Source of the DNA: Salisediminibacterium halotolerans
GTDB taxonomy: Bacteria > Bacillota > Bacilli > Bacillales > Salisediminibacteriaceae
Reading direction: 5' to 3'
Length of the DNA stretch: 64,000 bases
Assembly (NCBI RefSeq): GCF_003814815.1
Contig: NZ_RKQQ01000004.1
Span: 221,872-285,871, forward strand
The first letter of the stretch is position 1, and each line of letters begins with the position of its first letter. Below, piece by piece: positions 7,844 through 15,135 of the stretch. Both the position numbers and the translations under genes were made by a program. The notes beneath the pieces are model-generated. The model was not told the DNA's origin. It did not search any database and saw only the letters and a list, made by a program, of their open reading frames with translations.

Positions 7844-8941
7844 ATGATGCTTGAACGGTTTTTGTTTAAACGCATACAGGAGCGGACGATGATCCGAATC
7901 AGCGAGAGCAGGTGTTTGCGTCAGCGTCACAAGGAGAATGCCTGCACGGCATGTGTGGATGAATGTCCGCACAATGCACTGGAGATCGACGGCCGTGCGG
8001 TCAAGTTTAACAGTGAACAATGCCGTGACTGTCATTTTTGTGTTCATGTATGCCCGACGGATGCTGTCTTTTATGAAGCTGAAATGATGAGCAAATACGA
8101 AAGACGGATTTTACAGCGGGACAAGGTTACTTTTACATGCCGCGAACAAGCCGATTCAGACGGCAACGACGTCGTTTTGCCTTGTTTGAAATGGCTGAGT
8201 CCGGAATGGCTGATGATGACTGAACTGCATAATAAAGCGAAAGAGGTGTATTGTGATCCCGGCATATGCTCGTCGTGCTCTGTCAGCTGGGATCCGGAAG
8301 AAGGCTTAAGCTGGCTGAAGGACTGGAATCGCCTTTCCTATACAGATGATACAGAACTGATTGATAAAGCTTTTGATAAATCCGGTAAGAAAAGAGCGTA
8401 TAACCGGAGAGAACTGTTTCAAATGACATCGGTGCAGACAAAACAAGAAATCGGTGATTTATTTATCGATTCTTACACCGAGGAACCGTCGCTGCAAAAG
8501 AAAATTCCGCAAACGGAAAAACAAACGTACGCGGCTGCTTATTTGTATAAAGTCGACGCAGACAGCGGCGAAAATGATGCGGATATTGCCAAGCGGATGA
8601 CAAGCGGAGAAATCAGCTTGAAAGCTCCCTCATCTTCTTGGGATTTGCTCACAGCCGTTTGTCCGACTGGAGCGATCATCCGCGAGGATACCGCGGACCG
8701 TGCCGACTTATATGCAGATCCATCAAGGTGTGTTGCTTGTGATATTTGCAGTCTGGCGGCAGAAGAAGTGACAATCAAGTCTTTGGATACTGTCGGCAAG
8801 TTCAGCCGGCCGATTCTTCTGCAAACGTTAGAGATGGACGATTGTCCTGCCTGCGGCGGAAAGAAAGAGCGAAGCCGGACGAAATGTCCGGACTGTGAAA
8901 TGAAAGAAGAGAAAAAACGCGCGTTATTAGCCGATTGGTAA
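7844..8941 (+). CDS. Polyferredoxin-like 4Fe-4S protein with C-terminal zinc ribbon
   Basis: A 365-residue soluble protein. An N-terminal two-cluster ferredoxin region (CTACVDECPHNAL and CRDCHFCVHVCPTDAV, residues about 30-75) is followed by a middle region with CSSCSVSW. A second ferredoxin-like unit follows (VCPTGAI and RCVACDICSLAA, about 265-305), and the tail has CPACGG...CPDC, which looks like a zinc or rubredoxin-like knuckle. It should carry electrons, but no partner is encoded beside it and I do not recognise a characterised homologue. The ATG follows AAGGGGGGG. It is a single-gene unit between acyP and plsC. Confidence 0.8.
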   Translation: MMLERFLFKRIQERTMIRISESRCLRQRHKENACTACVDECPHNALEIDGRAVKFNSEQCRDCHFCVHVCPTDAVFYEAEMMSKYERRILQRDKVTFTCREQADSDGNDVVLPCLKWLSPEWLMMTELHNKAKEVYCDPGICSSCSVSWDPEEGLSWLKDWNRLSYTDDTELIDKAFDKSGKKRAYNRRELFQMTSVQTKQEIGDLFIDSYTEEPSLQKKIPQTEKQTYAAAYLYKVDADSGENDADIAKRMTSGEISLKAPSSSWDLLTAVCPTGAIIREDTADRADLYADPSRCVACDICSLAAEEVTIKSLDTVGKFSRPILLQTLEMDDCPACGGKKERSRTKCPDCEMKEEKKRALLADW

Positions 8942-9010
8942 CTCTTAATGCTTTATGCTAAGATCCAATTACAACTGTGAAGAGATAAAGAAAAGAAAGG
9001 GACGACACTT

Positions 9011-9760
9011 ATGCTGCGCACGGCTGTTTGGTTTGTCTATTTTGCGAGCTATTTGGTCGCGGTGCTTCCAAAGCTTTGGAAGGCGAAGCGGCTGAAACAA
9101 AAAGACATCAACGATTATCACGATTATATCCACATCACCGCAAAAAACTGGTCGTCACGTTTAATTAAACTTGCCGGCGGAACGGTGCATGTCAACGGAG
9201 CAGCAAATATCCCAAAAGATGAACCGGTGCTGTTCGTTGCCAATCATCAGGGAAACTTTGATATTCCGGTGCTGCTTGCACACACAGGCAGAAAAATCGG
9301 CTTTATATCGAAAATGGAAGTGAAAAAAATTCCGCTGATTCGTGCTTGGATGGAGCACCTGGACTGCGTATTTATTGACCGGAAAAACCGCCGGCAAGCG
9401 ATCGGCGCCTTGCTTGAAGGAGCTGAAAAACTCGAGGGCGGCAGAAGTCTCATAATCTTTCCGGAAGGAACGAGAAGTAAAGGCGGACCGGTCAACACGT
9501 TTAAAAAAGGCAGCTTCAAAATGGCGGAAAAGTCGAAAGCGACGATTGTTCCTGTTGCTATTGAAGGCACCTATACAATGATGGAGGCAAATGAAAACCA
9601 CATCATCACCCCCGGCGAAGTTCAGGTAACTTTTTTAGAGCCGATCCGGATCCATCAATATGATGCAAACGTTAAGAGTGAAGAACTGGCATCGGCGAGC
9701 GAAGCGGCCATTGCTGTAAAGTTGGCTGGGTTGCACCCAGATGCAGAAAGTGCAGAATAA
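9011..9760 (+). CDS. plsC: 1-acyl-sn-glycerol-3-phosphate acyltransferase
   Basis: A 249-residue PlsC-family enzyme that adds the second acyl chain to lysophosphatidic acid at the membrane. An N-terminal hydrophobic helix (residues 1-22) precedes NHQGNFD (the NHx4D catalytic motif, about residue 78), FIDRKNRRQA and FPEGTRSKGG (acceptor binding). The ATG is preceded by GAAAGGGACGACACTT. It ends in its own terminator. Confidence 0.94.
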   Translation: MLRTAVWFVYFASYLVAVLPKLWKAKRLKQKDINDYHDYIHITAKNWSSRLIKLAGGTVHVNGAANIPKDEPVLFVANHQGNFDIPVLLAHTGRKIGFISKMEVKKIPLIRAWMEHLDCVFIDRKNRRQAIGALLEGAEKLEGGRSLIIFPEGTRSKGGPVNTFKKGSFKMAEKSKATIVPVAIEGTYTMMEANENHIITPGEVQVTFLEPIRIHQYDANVKSEELASASEAAIAVKLAGLHPDAESAE

Positions 9761-9786
9761 AACGCTCGTCTATGCGAGCGTTTTTA
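9759..9786 (+). terminator. Intrinsic terminator of plsC
   Basis: Stem AACGCTCG / CGAGCGTT with a 6-nt loop, then TTTTT. It starts at the stop codon. Confidence 0.88.
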
Positions 9787-9799
9787 TGTATAATAGAAA

Positions 9800-9817
9800 T
9801 GAATGAACATTCAATCA
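9800..9817 (+). promoter_or_regulatory. FadR-like operator upstream of the SCP2 gene
   Basis: TGAATGAACATTCAATCA matches the Bacillus FadR (YsiA) consensus TGAATGAMTANTCATTCA with two differences. It lies just downstream of a TATAAT -10 hexamer at 9789-9794, a position where binding would block transcription. The regulator assignment is from the recalled consensus only. Confidence 0.6.
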
Positions 9818-9837
9818 TTATATGGCGGGGTGAGAAT

Positions 9838-10173
9838 ATGGCTGTGCAGGCAACCTTTGAAAAACTGACGGCAAAAATGAATACAGATCCGGCGCCGATC
9901 GAACAGCTTTCATATGTTTATCAATTTGACCTTACCGGTTCAGAATCTGGCACATACCAGCTGAAGATCGATCGCGGAGAAGTGACGTATACGACAGGTG
10001 TGAAGTGGGAGCCGAGGTTAACGCTAAAATTGAGCGACGATCATTTTATCCAGTTAGCAAACGACGATTTAAACCCGACAATGGCTTATATGAAAGGGCA
10101 ATTAAAAGTGGACGGCGACATCGGACATGCGCTGAAGTTTCATCAATTAATTAAAAAATACCAAGATGACTGA
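9838..10173 (+). CDS. SCP2 sterol-binding domain protein
   Basis: A 111-residue stand-alone SCP2 domain, expected to bind lipids or fatty acyl-CoA in a hydrophobic tunnel. The typical pattern YQFDLTGSESGTYQLKIDRGEV ... LKLSDDHFIQLANDDLNPTMAYMKGQLKVDGDIGHALKF is complete. I start at the ATG after GGCGGGGTGAGAAT rather than at the upstream in-frame ATG that lies in the promoter. The FadR-like operator and the plsC neighbour both point to fatty-acid metabolism. Confidence 0.9.
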   Translation: MAVQATFEKLTAKMNTDPAPIEQLSYVYQFDLTGSESGTYQLKIDRGEVTYTTGVKWEPRLTLKLSDDHFIQLANDDLNPTMAYMKGQLKVDGDIGHALKFHQLIKKYQDD

Positions 10174-10177
10174 TAGA

Positions 10178-10236
10178 AAACCGGCCCCGCATTCGCGGGA
10201 GCCGGTTTAGCGTAACACACTCGATGTGTGTTTTTT
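10178..10236 (+). terminator. Two tandem terminator hairpins after the SCP2 gene
   Basis: The first hairpin (10178-10208) pairs AAACCGGC-CCGC with GCGGG-GCCGGTTT but has a poor U-tract. The second (10214-10236), stem AACACAC / GTGTGTT, is followed by a run of six Ts. Confidence 0.75.
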
Positions 10237-10257
10237 CACATGTTTTGTTATGCTGTG

Positions 10258-10398
10258 TTACGAATTCTCAGCTAATTCTTTCTCGTATTTTTGGTCAATC
10301 CGCTCTTCAATCTTAGACATTGCTTGATCATCTTTTAATATTTCAGCTTTATTCTCTTTCACGAGCTCATCGAAGCTTTTTTGTATGCGCCGTCCCAT
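10258..10398 (-). CDS. FbpB-type small basic protein, 46 residues
   Basis: A small gene on the minus strand. It translates as MGRRIQKSFDELVKENKAEI then LKDDQAMSKIEERIDQKYEK and ELAENS. The pattern (basic N-terminus, SFDELVKENK, ILKDD, KIEERI) is that of the FbpB family. In B. subtilis FbpB works with the small RNA FsrA in the iron-sparing response and is under Fur control. The ATG is preceded by AAAGGGTGATGACTTG. No obvious Fur box is visible upstream, so regulation here is uncertain. Confidence 0.8.
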   Translation of the reverse strand: MGRRIQKSFDELVKENKAEILKDDQAMSKIEERIDQKYEKELAENS

Positions 10399-10438
10399 CA
10401 AGTCATCACCCTTTAATCAAAATTTTCTAACAATTACG

Positions 10439-10484
10439 ATTGTAAAGGTTTTCACATAGGCTGTCGAGCAAAAGCCTTTACAAT
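10439..10484. promoter_or_regulatory. Inverted repeat between divergent genes (candidate operator)
   Basis: Perfect 10-bp arms ATTGTAAAGG (10439-10448) and CCTTTACAAT (10475-10484) separated by 26 bases. They sit in the divergent intergenic space between the FbpB-type gene and the metallo-hydrolase gene. They may be two half-sites or overlapping promoters. The binding protein is unknown. Confidence 0.45.
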
Positions 10485-10528
10485 TTTATGAACAATTGCA
10501 AAGAAGCCGTAAAAAAGGATGGGAAATC

Positions 10529-11503
10529 ATGATGGAATTACCGCTGATTAAAAAAACAGCTCAAATAAGGCAAATGACGCTGCCGACACCTTTTCTCGTC
10601 GGGCCTGTCAACACGTACCTCATCTGGTCAGATGCGCTCGTGCTGATTGATACAGGGCCGAAAACCGAGGAAGCCCGAGGGCAGCTGCTGCGCCGGTTAC
10701 GCGAAATGAACTTACGGCCTAAAGATATTGACCGTGTGATTTTAACTCATCATCATCCGGATCATATCGGGATGACGCACGTATTTCAAGAACATGCTGA
10801 CATTATCGGTCATCCGAAAATAGAGCCTTGGCTCCGTAAAGATATGAGTTTTTTTGAAGAAAGAAGAAAATTTTTTGCCGGATTTTATCGTCAGCACGGT
10901 ATGCCGGAAAACTGGATTCAAGATATCGAACAAGGAAACCGTTATTATATGAAGTACACAGAAGAAAATCGCTTTGATGGCTCGTTGCAAGAAGGCGATG
11001 AGATCGACGGGTTGCCGGGATGGCGGGTAATCGAGACGCCTGGTCATGCCGAGACGCATATTTCGCTATGGAACGAAAGAGGCGGGACGATGATCGCCGG
11101 CGATCATTTAATTGGGCATATTTCCTCGAATGCGATCTTAGAAGCTCCTTATGAGAAAAACGAACCGCGCCCAAAAACATTGCTGAAATACCGTGATGCG
11201 ATGAAAAAATGCCGCGGAGCTGCGATCGTTTATCCGGGTCACGGTGAAGATATTACCGAACCGGACCGATTAATCGATGAACGTTTGCACGAACAGACGA
11301 GTAAAGCAGCTGTTTTTAAAAAATGGCTTGAAGAAAAGGAAAAGACGGCTTTTGAAGTCTGTCAACAGATGTATCCGAAAATGTACAGCAAGCAGCCGGC
11401 GCTGACATTTTCAGAAACGCTCGGACACTTCGACTTGCTTGAGGAACTTGGCGAAATCACATCGCGAGAAGAAAACGGGAGAATCTGGTACAAAAGCGTT
11501 TAA
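10529..11503 (+). CDS. MBL-fold metallo-hydrolase
   Basis: A 324-residue metallo-beta-lactamase-fold enzyme. LIDTGPKTEEA, LTHHHPDHIGM (the HxHxDH zinc motif), TPGHAETHISLW, AGDHLIG and YPGHGEDI follow the family order. The C-terminal 70 residues look like the winged-helix tail of LACTB2-like hydrolases. The substrate is unknown. The start is the ATG after AAAAAAGGATGGG; an in-frame extension upstream has no ribosome-binding site and runs into the inverted repeat. Confidence 0.9.
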   Translation: MMELPLIKKTAQIRQMTLPTPFLVGPVNTYLIWSDALVLIDTGPKTEEARGQLLRRLREMNLRPKDIDRVILTHHHPDHIGMTHVFQEHADIIGHPKIEPWLRKDMSFFEERRKFFAGFYRQHGMPENWIQDIEQGNRYYMKYTEENRFDGSLQEGDEIDGLPGWRVIETPGHAETHISLWNERGGTMIAGDHLIGHISSNAILEAPYEKNEPRPKTLLKYRDAMKKCRGAAIVYPGHGEDITEPDRLIDERLHEQTSKAAVFKKWLEEKEKTAFEVCQQMYPKMYSKQPALTFSETLGHFDLLEELGEITSREENGRIWYKSV

Positions 11504-11579
11504 CCGTGAACGGATTATTGGTAAAATGATAGACAGGCATAATGGAGGAAACTATAAGAACGGAAGGGAGCTGGAAAAC

Positions 11580-11972
11580 ATGAACACAAAACAATGGGTA
11601 ATCGGCGGCTCGCTGATCGGTTTAGCTGCCGGGAGCATTTTTGTTGCTTCAAACAAACAAGCTCGCAATACAGTTGCAGAATGGGCGGGGACGACGAAAC
11701 ATTGGACGAACGTAATTAGCGAAAATCGCGAGGAAGTTATCAATCAGCTCCGTCAATCGAGCGAGCGGATCCAAACGATCGTTGAAGAAGCTTCCAAAGA
11801 TGTAGAACAGATTATGGAATCGACGCAAAGTATGAAAGGCCATATATACCAGCTGCTTGATGCTGTGCAGGACTCTTATGATGAAGTCAAAACAGTTAAA
11901 GCGAAACTGGAATCGCCGCAAATGCAGCAAGAATCATTGCCATCCGGTGCTGAAGAACAGAGCAGTCAATAA
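11580..11972 (+). CDS. YtxH-like membrane-anchored stress protein
   Basis: A 130-residue protein. The N-terminus has a glycine-rich membrane segment (WVIGGSLIGLAAGSIFVAS), followed by a long amphipathic helical region full of Glu, Gln and Lys (about residues 30-115) and a polar tail. This is the general plan of YtxH-type general stress proteins. The exact role is unknown. The ATG lies behind AAGGGAGCTGGAAAAC; the longer in-frame reading starts inside the previous gene. It ends in a terminator carrying repeat copy 2. Confidence 0.75.
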   Translation: MNTKQWVIGGSLIGLAAGSIFVASNKQARNTVAEWAGTTKHWTNVISENREEVINQLRQSSERIQTIVEEASKDVEQIMESTQSMKGHIYQLLDAVQDSYDEVKTVKAKLESPQMQQESLPSGAEEQSSQ

Positions 11973-11979
11973 TCAATCC

Positions 11980-12006
11980 GAAAAACCCCGCATAAGCGGG
12001 GTTTTT
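11980..12006 (+). terminator. Terminator hairpin, upstream duplicate
   Basis: Stem AAAACCCCGC / GCGGGGTTTT with loop ATAA. It ends abruptly at the left terminus of repeat copy 2. Confidence 0.88.
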
Positions 12007-12427
12007 CAGGTTGTAGACAAACGATTATTTTGACGTAAGCCACGCAACCGCTAACCTCCGCTTGCCCCGGGCAAGGACTCAGCTAGGATTCGGCGGTCTA
12101 AGACCGCCGAATCCGGATCTTCGTCGCTTGCTTTCCCGGAGGCGTCGGAGGAGTGGATGCATGGCTTCTTTTTCATTAATATACTCGCTTCAAAAAAGAG
12201 GATGATCCAGCATCCCGGCTTTTTCCTGCGGGATAGCGAGACAGACGAGACCCTGCAGGGCAAGCCCGAAGCGGCTCGGCGCTCGCCCGCGGACTAGTAA
12301 GACACGGCGAAGTCTTTTTGAGCCGATGTCGCAGTGATACCTTCAGGTGAAAGAAGCCGGACGATGCGTAGTCATCCGTTCCTTTTAATAGGACATCGAT
12401 CGATGTCATGACTTTGTCAACACTCTG
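12007..12427 (+). mobile_element. Terminator-flanked palindromic repeat, copy 2 (421 bp)
   Basis: It starts CAGGTTGTAGACAAACG and ends ...TTTGTCAACACTCTG. The central hairpin reads GGTCT-A-AGACC where copy 1 has GGCCT-C-AGGCC, so both strands of the stem changed together. It ends with a perfect 16-bp palindrome GACATCGATCGATGTC near its right terminus. It is bracketed by two copies of the 24-bp hairpin of the YtxH-like gene. Confidence 0.92.
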
Positions 12428-12458
12428 AAAACCCCGCATAAGCGGGGTTTTATTTTTT
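12428..12458 (+). terminator. Terminator hairpin, downstream duplicate
   Basis: The same CCCCGC-ATAA-GCGGGG hairpin as at 11980, now followed by the full U-tract TTTTATTTTTT. This suggests it carries the original 3' side of the terminator. Confidence 0.9.
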
Positions 12459-12521
12459 GAAGTTTAATCCATTTCAAAACGGGTTACATTCACACTAGAC
12501 AAGAAATTAGGAGGAATCCAC

Positions 12522-13316
12522 ATGGCACTGACTAACGAAATACAAGAACTGAAAAACATTCAATGCGATGACAAGTGTATTTTTACGCTATATCTGAATA
12601 CGGACCCTGCCAACCCGGATAAGCAGAGCGGTGAGTGGAAAATTGAATTGAAAAACGGGCTTAAACGTATTACGGAGTATTTAGATGCATCTGGTGACAA
12701 AGATCAGAAAAAAGCATTTAAGACAATCAGCGATAAAGTGAATAAGGAAATTGAAGAAAACCGCACATCTCTGCAAAAAAGCGTCGTAATTTTTGCGTCC
12801 GAAGAAAAAGATTTATGGAGTGTGCACTTCTTGCAAATACCGGTGGAAACAAGCTTTCATTGGGAATCTTATCCCGTGCTTGACCAGTTAAAAGAATTAG
12901 AAGAAACGCACCCGCGCAGCGCAATTGTGCTTCCGAACATGGATGAAGTGCGAGTTCTCGACACTGCCCTCGGTGAGGTTCATTCAGAGCTCGTGTATAC
13001 GTTCGATTCCGGTAAGGAAGAATGGTCGCTGCATGAAGGGCTCGGTTCTGCAGACCGAACCGCTTCAAGCGCCACGCACGTAGATAAATTCCAGACAAGA
13101 TTTAAAGAAAACATGTCACGGTTTTATCGCGATCTGGCGACGAAAGTTGAGAAAATGAAGAAAAAATACGGCTGGCATGATATTCACATCGTCGGCGAAT
13201 CCGATCAGGCGAATACGTTCAAAAACGCCATGCAAAAAGAGCCGGAATCGGTTACGTATAAAAACTTGAACGAAGCGAAAAACGATAAAATTCTCAGTGA
13301 AGTATTTTCAAAATAA
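12522..13316 (+). CDS. VLRF1-family aeRF1-type release factor protein
   Basis: A 264-residue protein of the archaeo-eukaryotic release-factor-1-like superfamily found in Bacillaceae (VLRF1-related). CIFTLYLNTDPANPD, the alternating beta/alpha core SVVIFASEEKDLWSVHFLQIP and the C-terminal helix RFYRDLATKVEKMKKKYGWHDIHIVGESDQ fit that family. Members are thought to act on stalled ribosomes, but that role is inferred from the fold. The ATG follows TAGGAGGAATCCAC. It ends in a terminator shared with the convergent MFS gene. Confidence 0.72.
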   Translation: MALTNEIQELKNIQCDDKCIFTLYLNTDPANPDKQSGEWKIELKNGLKRITEYLDASGDKDQKKAFKTISDKVNKEIEENRTSLQKSVVIFASEEKDLWSVHFLQIPVETSFHWESYPVLDQLKELEETHPRSAIVLPNMDEVRVLDTALGEVHSELVYTFDSGKEEWSLHEGLGSADRTASSATHVDKFQTRFKENMSRFYRDLATKVEKMKKKYGWHDIHIVGESDQANTFKNAMQKEPESVTYKNLNEAKNDKILSEVFSK

Positions 13317-13327
13317 ATGTTAAATCG

Positions 13328-13366
13328 AAAAAGCTTGCCGTCAATGTTTCTGGCGGCAAGTTTTTT
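13328..13366. terminator. Bidirectional terminator
   Basis: Stem CTTGCCG / CGGCAAG with A-tract on the left and TTTTTT on the right, between convergent genes. Confidence 0.88.
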
Positions 13367-14564
13367 ATGCGGCGTTTTCCAGTTGCGTATGTGTGCGGAT
13401 GCGAAAGATAACCCCGGCAATAAACAAGAGAAACAGCATGCCGGAGAGAGAATAATAGACAGCGCCTTGACCGACGAGTCCGATCATAACACCGCCGACG
13501 ACCGGTCCGATCATGCTTCCGGAAGCGAACATGACGGCCGTCATCACACTGCCTGTTGGAAGCAAAGAAGCAGGGACTAAGTCGGCTAAATAAGCTACTC
13601 CGAGCGAATAAAGAGAGCCCAGCAGCATTCCCGTGATGACAAACAGGCTGAACAGCACAATAAGGTTTTGCTCCGCCCAAGACATGGAGAAAAACAGTAC
13701 GGATCCGACAGATAACAGCACCAGCAAAACGTTGCTTCGTCCGAATTTGTCACTGAGAATACCGAGCGGGAGCTGAGTGATCAGGCTTCCGAAAACAAAA
13801 GAGGGGAGCAGAAACACAGTGACGAAATCAAGATCAATCCCCATCCGGATCGCATAAACCGGGTAATTCCCGTGCAGCGAAGCTTCCATATAGCCGAAGG
13901 CAAATCCCGGAAGAAGGGCAAACCACGCGAGTTTTAACACGCTGGCATAACGCCCGAATGTATTTAAATTTTGCGCCGTTTCAAAGTCTGCAGCAGGATA
14001 CTCGTTTTTTAACAAAAGCATGAAGCCGAGAGCAATTAAACTTGACCCGGCTGCAATAATAAACGGTAAATAATCATTAAACGCCAGCAGACGGGTCATC
14101 ATCGGTCCGATTCCGAACCCGAGACCGAAAGCAAGGCCGTAAATGGCAAGCTGACGTCCCCGGGTTGAAGGGGCAGCTGTCGTGCTGATCCAGACTTGTG
14201 TAGAAAAGTGGATTAAATTATCGGCAATCCCGACGATAATCCGCAGGAAAAACCAAAACCAAAACGCTTGCCAAACAGGAAAGAGAAGTAAGGAAACGCC
14301 GACTAAAACAAGCCCGATCAAAATAATCGGTTTATAGCCGTATTTTCTCACGGGCTGTTCGATAAACGGAGATATTAAAATAATCCCGATATACAAAGCG
14401 GCAGCGTTCAGGCCGTTCGCGGAGGAAGAGATGCCTGCGCCTTCGAGCATGACAGCTAATACCGGAAGCAGCATGCCTTGTGAAAAGCCGGCAATCATAA
14501 CCATTCCGACGAGTGTCCAATACCGGTATATCGGATTGTTAGACGGTTGTTGAGTTTGTGTCAC
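13365..14564 (-). CDS. Major facilitator superfamily transporter
   Basis: A 399-residue membrane protein with about 12 hydrophobic segments. The loop between segments 2 and 3 (IEQPVRKYGYKPIILIGLVLVG) and its repeat in the second half (LGILSDKFGRSNVLLVLLSVG) are the two MFS signature loops. The substrate is unknown, probably a drug or metabolite exporter. Translation starts at a GTG after AAAGGAGCCGATGAC; the ATG overlapping that site leads directly to a stop. Confidence 0.92.
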   Translation of the reverse strand: MTQTQQPSNNPIYRYWTLVGMVMIAGFSQGMLLPVLAVMLEGAGISSSANGLNAAALYIGIILISPFIEQPVRKYGYKPIILIGLVLVGVSLLLFPVWQAFWFWFFLRIIVGIADNLIHFSTQVWISTTAAPSTRGRQLAIYGLAFGLGFGIGPMMTRLLAFNDYLPFIIAAGSSLIALGFMLLLKNEYPAADFETAQNLNTFGRYASVLKLAWFALLPGFAFGYMEASLHGNYPVYAIRMGIDLDFVTVFLLPSFVFGSLITQLPLGILSDKFGRSNVLLVLLSVGSVLFFSMSWAEQNLIVLFSLFVITGMLLGSLYSLGVAYLADLVPASLLPTGSVMTAVMFASGSMIGPVVGGVMIGLVGQGAVYYSLSGMLFLLFIAGVIFRIRTHTQLENAA

Positions 14565-14710
14565 GTCATCGGCTCCTTTGAATCAGAAAATGGCTTGCGC
14601 ACTATATTGTAACGCGTCTCGAAATAATTGCAATCATAATTGTTGAATCATGATGCGCTGAGTGTTTAAACTCATAATACAGTGAACAGAAAAAGAAAGG
14701 GATGACAGGT

Positions 14711-15100
14711 ATGAAATTTACGTATAATCACAACGAAGGTTTTGAAACCGATACAGAATTCGGCAAGATGACGATTTCCGGGAATGAAGAAAAAGGATAC
14801 CGTCCTTATCAAATGATGGTCGGATCGATTGCCGTATGCAGCGCTTCAGTGCTGAAAAAAGTGCTGGAGAAGAAACGGTTTACAGTTGAAGACATCTCGG
14901 TTGAAGCAGATGTCGAACGCGATGAGCAAAACGCGAACAAATTGACAAAAATTGCCTTGCATTTCACCGTGATCAGCTCGGACATTGAGGATACGAAATT
15001 AGCTAAAGCAGTTGAAACAGCTCATAAACATTGCCCGATGGCGCGCACAGTTGAAGACGCGGTTGAAATAACGGAAACGTACGAACTGAAACAAGCGTAA
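14711..15100 (+). CDS. OsmC family protein
   Basis: A 129-residue OsmC/Ohr-fold protein. It has MMVGSIAVCSASVLKKVLEKKR (the first redox-active cysteine region) and AHKHCPMARTVEDAVEI (second cysteine). OsmC-type proteins are thiol-dependent hydroperoxidases, though this YhfA-like subgroup may have another role. The second ATG is chosen because GAAAGGG abuts the first ATG but lies about nine bases before this one. The MATE exporter follows 35 bp downstream. Confidence 0.9.
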   Translation: MKFTYNHNEGFETDTEFGKMTISGNEEKGYRPYQMMVGSIAVCSASVLKKVLEKKRFTVEDISVEADVERDEQNANKLTKIALHFTVISSDIEDTKLAKAVETAHKHCPMARTVEDAVEITETYELKQA

Positions 15101-15135
15101 GCTTTTGTTCTCAAGGGCAAAGAAGGAGGCCGGCT

